Shown here: positions 63,001 through 64,000 of the stretch, piece after piece
How positions within the stretch are numbered: position 1 is the stretch's first letter
How the letters are laid out: each line of letters opens with the position of its first letter
Assembly (NCBI GenBank): GCA_046154645.1
Contig: JBJXDZ010000009.1
Span: 162,469 to 226,468 of the forward strand
Direction of reading: 5' to 3'
DNA: 64,000 nucleotides
Origin: Ga0077555 sp046154645
GTDB taxonomy: Bacteria; Pseudomonadota; Alphaproteobacteria; Rhizobiales; Hyphomicrobiaceae
The notes under the pieces: generated by a model
The model's input: the letters and a program-made list of their open reading frames with translations, nothing else
What the model was told of the DNA's origin: nothing
The model's database searches: none
Translations under genes and position numbers: made by a program

Positions 63001-64000
63001 CGAACTGGTTCGATGGCACGTTGGTGGCCGCGAACTGATCGTTGAAGGCTGTGCCGACGATCGAGTCGACATTATACAGCGCGTCCGTGCCGACGGACGC
63101 ATCCCCGGTCACCGTCGTCGGCGCGCCGGTGACGACCGTGATCGGACCGGTGGCGCCGCTGTAGTCGGCGCGGTTGCCTTCATTGCCGGTCAAGGCCGGC
63201 CCGCCGATCAGCGTGTCGTCGCCTTCGCCGCCAATCAGCAGGTTGTTGCCCGAGCCGCCGTCGAGGATGTCGTTGCCGGCACCGCCGCTCAGCGTATCGG
63301 CGCCTTCGTAACCGAAGATCGTGTCATCGCCGGGCGTGCCGGTGAGGACGTCGGGGCCCGGCGTGCCGTCGATCACGTTCGACTCGAACACATCCGAAAC
63401 TTGCAGTGTGATCTGCGTGATGCCGGACGTGGCGCCACGGCTGTCCGTCGCGACGACCTCAATCATGTGCGAGGTGGCGGTCTCGAAGTCGAGCGTTACG
63501 CCGGGCTTCAAGCGGATGCCATTGCCCACGATCTCGAACAACTCGACATCGCCGCCGGTCAGCGTGAAGGTCAGGCTGTCGCCGGCATCGACATCCGTGG
63601 CCGACAGCGTGCCGACAATCTCGCCAGGCTCGGCCGTCTCCGGAATGAAGCCCGCGGGGACGAACGCGGTGACGTTGAACGGCGCGTGGTTTTCAGCCTG
63701 GATGATCGGATATCCCGGCGTGAAGTTCTCCGTTGTCAGAGTCGTAGCGTCGACGTTCTGCAGGCGTGCGAGGGTGACATAGGCCATGCCGGTGCCGATG
63801 CCGTCACGGTCCACCTGCAGCAGCGTGTCCGCACCATCCTGCACCACACGCAGGAAGCCCGCGCCAAACGGGTTCGCATCCCCGTCCCAACCGATCAGCG
63901 ACCCCGACAGGATCGCGGAGATATCCAGCTTGTCGCCGGCAGCGCCAGCCGCGAAGTCGGTGATGGTGACGGAGGCAGTGCCGTCCCAATAGTTGAGCCT
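54014..64000 (-). CDS. Giant RTX/cadherin/VCBS secreted protein (5' part beyond window)
   Basis: At least 3,328 residues, open to the right edge (its start is outside the window). Order from the N-terminal side: a short SVTITDFAAGAAGDKLDIS region at the right edge; a cadherin domain near 63.4-63.7 kb (VVATDSRGATSGITQITLQ); RTX calcium repeats (DDTIFGYEGADTLSGGAGND) around 61.0-63.4 kb. Next come a cadherin-like pair with DTDRVIALADL, about six WYDSDEGG-like beta repeats (59.1-60.3 kb), several VCBS/Ig-like repeats (56.9-59.0 kb) and about eight RTX blocks of ~95 residues (54.5-56.6 kb). It ends VMNYYDANGILLGTAA ... DVNIV, which may carry the type I secretion signal. Probably a large surface or biofilm adhesin. 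No transporter genes are in the window. Confidence 0.88.
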   Translation of the reverse strand, partial: RLNYWDGTASVTITDFAAGAAGDKLDISAILSGSLIGWDGDANPFGAGFLRVVQDGADTLLQVDRDGIGTGMAYVTLARLQNVDATTLTTENFTPGYPIIQAENHAPFNVTAFVPAGFIPETAEPGEIVGTLSATDVDAGDSLTFTLTGGDVELFEIVGNGIRLKPGVTLDFETATSHMIEVVATDSRGATSGITQITLQVSDVFESNVIDGTPGPDVLTGTPGDDTIFGYEGADTLSGGAGNDILDGGSGNNLLIGGEGDDTLIGGPALTGNEGNRADYSGATGPITVVTGAPTTVTGDASVGTDALYNVDSIVGTAFNDQFAATNVPSNQFGTFVEFEGGAGDDIVLGNNATRISYRSAAAGVTVDLAAGTGQSSAPEDVAGVGFDTFTGVNQVRGSGFDDTLLGSNTTAVTEVFRGLAGNDFIDGRGGQDRLDYNNSTSGVVVTLGENGVIGAGTAQDGFGTVDTFVNMEQVRGSQHADVLTGDNAANVFLAEAGNDVIDGGGGVDTVDYSGNRAAGIDVQLGAGLAQDGYGGTDTLTNVENITGSNFNDTISGDAGANTLRGQIGNDFVFGDGGNDSLFGGQGNDYLDGGAGDDVLDAGDGDDTLNGGTGFNTFNAGAGNDTLQGGTAIAGLDGNRADYSAATGPITVVTGATTTVTGGTSVGNDSLFNIDSIVGTSQADSFTATNVASNQFGTFVEFEGRGGDDSITGNGATRVSYRTASAGVTVDLAAGTGQSTAPADAARVGVDTFTGVNAVRGSGFDDTLLGSDTTTVTEAFRGQAGNDFIDGRGGQDRIEYSNSNIGVVVTLGQNGVIGAGSVLDGFGTTDTFVNIENIRGSQHNDMLTGDAANNVIQGEAGSDLIDGAGGIDTVDYNNHRAMGVVVDLAAGTADDGYGGTDTLINIENVSGSSLADIISGDAGANSLRGQNGQDILTGAGGDDQIIGGGDSDTAVFSGMRSDYDVLANPDGSLTITDRRGIDGSDRVSGVEQFQFADRTQTAAEVVLPVDNHLPGVSPNPIVTTLEDTDRVIALADLNFSDADPGDQLTHIWIQSLPSSGMLLRGGNPISQFEIFSRADIEAGQLVYRPAPDASGYGLAEFTYTVTDGHGYWGSNGTMRLDVTPVNDAPSGLGWTGGSAHVDENAASGTVVLTLTAFDPDSGDTPTLAITGGASDLFEVVGSELRVRAGASLDYEAATSHIIEITATDTLGAVSVPIPLSIDVVDVADTPQPPNGPDFVVNTTTSYYQDKPSLANLPDGRFVVVWYDSDEGGASGISQIQRRIFNSDGSPASLQDFRIDTIASGVQDQPSVVALDDGRFVVAWSLRIVEPSDPDFDRYQVRARILNADGTPDSDEFDVLSESVSDSPQPQIDALADGSFVATWTSWTDATAGAQQSEIVGRVFGADGSPTSSEFVVNSTTDNLQFMPTVAGLPDGRFVVAWADLSGTEPDTSNTQIRARVLNADGSSSPEADFIVNTHTIDAQTSPSVGALANGDFVVVWADRSGGAGFQIQGRVMHADGNAVTSQDFTINTGPAGDEMFPTVRGLADGRFIVAWTSFGSGESGEIHARLLNADGSAADSINGSNDFAINTTTANLQWDQALDVLSDGRIAIAWTDWSSPWSDSEGSQIRARILSLTDGNPDSPSDLTGELTEGSVLSDTGSLAFAELDHSAPASVSFLTTSVSWSGGALPPHQEAQLAAAFSINPAGYTGSGIAWTYDAYPSEAMLDFLADGETATLTFDVTATDSNGMSATETVTVTITGTNDGPQLSSASSIGQVVEDTMAFASGTLNYLDGDGRGEPVVTVEPRAISWTAGALDPEHEAAIIAAFQVHPYLGSEVSGHITWQYQQHPGTLDFLAQGEQIVAVFGITATDSAGATTTQDVTITITGTNDMPMITSGVQSGETEEDSGAALTGEITYTEFDVNDTVSAFPMMGMATWSGGYIDPGMAMALASALQIAAPMNGTIAWTYAPAEGALDFLAAGETLTVMQNVQIMDGHGGMMMQPITVTVQGTNDGPVFFPGGPADGSVLEGSATVLTYAGLLEFIDRDRNDTATISVELSSIAGAEVSPALESALQSALVASLAPPVGPPMPGMLLATNQHINWSFALGSALVAGLDEGETLTVAYDITVTDPQGESATRTVTMSITGTNSAAVLSADVVTMAETDAPLTATGQLTITDVDSPEEFAPQIDVAGTYGTFSIDSAGAWTFVANTAFDELPAGTNLSEVFNVFAVDGTPTTVTITITGTNDAPVVTAFEVSATEGAGIVSVDALAGVTDADAGAELTVVGVEALPAGVTLSGNVFSLDPSHSAFDGLAVGQTMTLAVAYGVSDGIVNVPNVVTFTITGTNDAPTAVAVAGGHVAENAPAGTLVATLSASDADGEEATFTLSGANTELFEVIGNEIRVASGAILDFETMSSYDLIVTATDPHGAAIAQPITLTIDNVTGLIVGGSGNDVLTGTSEEDNIYGAAGNDTLNGAGGPDHLYGGTGNDTFVVDASDTVIELAGEGTDTVQAGFSYALGANVENLVLTGGDDSSGTGNALNNTITGNGGANLIDGGAGADTMSGGTGDDTYVVDTAADRLIEATSSGTDTVRTALASYSLAATANVENIVYTGTGSFAGTGNSLSNTIEGGAAGDTLSGGAGADRLIGGAGDDSYVVDNVGDLAIELDGQGTDTVTSSVSFTLGADIENLTLTGTAPLAGTGNTLDNVITGGAGANTIDGGLGDDRMAGGADNDTYVVDSVGDVVIEAASQGTDTVRTGIDYVLGANIENLVLTGAENLSGTGNALANALTGNSGNNILDGGAGIDSMTGGLGDDTYRVDSTSDRVVEYANQGTDTVETALASYTLAALTSVENLSFTGTGNFSATGNGQANVLISGAGNDLLSGGAGADRMQGGAGDDIYVVDNAGDVVVEQDSEGSDTVRSAVSYSLGANVEALELTGGQSANATGNELDNTIVGNSGANNINGGLGADRMSGASGNDTYVVDNAGDVVTEEAGQGTDSISTSLAAFDLATTANVENLTFTGSGGFTGTGNTLANSISGGSGDDALSGGDGADTLRGNLGNDWMDGGTGGDTMLGGLGDDTYVVDSTSDRITELTSQGTDTVVSSINSVLGANLENLTLSGSAVTGTGNTLANVITGTANANTLDGGSGNDTVIGGGGADTLLGGAGNDRIVVTGAGFTRIDGGTGQDTLVLNGADAALLDLTAIANSIFSGLEAIDIRGDAGENNLLRMALSDVQSLSTNANSLLAASGFSGPMSNDSIIVYGDDGDLADLSEALGSFFVGAHWQYDGEVTIDTDTFAVMNYYDANGILLGTAAIDNDVNIV

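Overview
The window reads as chromosomal DNA of a GC-rich alphaproteobacterium, most likely Hyphomicrobiales (Rhizobiales). It encodes the alphaproteobacterial cell-cycle regulator GcrA. A class III cyclase of the type common in rhizobial relatives enters at the left edge, and several gene families (DUF1353, DUF4846, PPK2) fit that group. The species cannot be fixed from this sequence.

Layout. (1) 1-29.7 kb is mostly single-gene housekeeping and metabolic DNA: cyclase (partial), trmFO, a gamma-glutamyltranspeptidase, the rimO-rsgA pair, a globin, a zinc alcohol dehydrogenase, an enoyl-CoA hydratase, an FKBP isomerase, pyruvate kinase, a sulfurtransferase, a TauD-type dioxygenase, an SDR, an acyl-CoA synthetase, a nitroreductase, zapE, and lutBC without lutA. 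(2) 29.7-33.3 kb holds a tandem array of ~205-bp palindromic repeats, ppk2, gcrA and tRNA-Thr(CGT). (3) 33.6-42.4 kb is an unusual signalling cluster. It contains a two-part FHA/zinc-ribbon protein, an FHA domain fused to an FAD/NAD(P)-type oxidoreductase, a four-helix membrane protein, a membrane-tethered PP2C phosphatase, another FHA protein, and a cation/proton antiporter ending in an FHA domain. It has phosphopeptide readers and an eraser but no visible kinase. (4) 42.7-52.8 kb is a type I-E CRISPR-Cas island next to tRNA-Val(GAC) and a truncated tyrosine recombinase. It carries cas3 (frameshifted), cas8e, cse2, cas7e, cas5e, cas6e, cas1e, cas2e and an 11-repeat array, all read on the minus strand. 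(5) 53.1-64.0 kb holds a remnant of an RTX protein and a giant RTX/cadherin/VCBS adhesin-like protein (>3,300 codons) that runs off the right edge.

Most notable points. A lone degenerate CRISPR repeat lies between cas3 and cas8e, immediately upstream of the predicted Cascade promoter. It keeps the hairpin through a compensatory C-G to T-A change, which resembles the crRNA-like regulatory RNAs (CreA/CreR type) found inside some cas operons. cas3 carries a frameshift before its C-terminal domain. The FHA/PP2C/flavoprotein/antiporter cluster looks like an undescribed phospho-signalling module coupling redox or flavin chemistry to ion transport. Two families of dispersed palindromic repeats punctuate the intergenic regions.

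All functional calls come from reading motifs in the translated sequence. No database search was possible.
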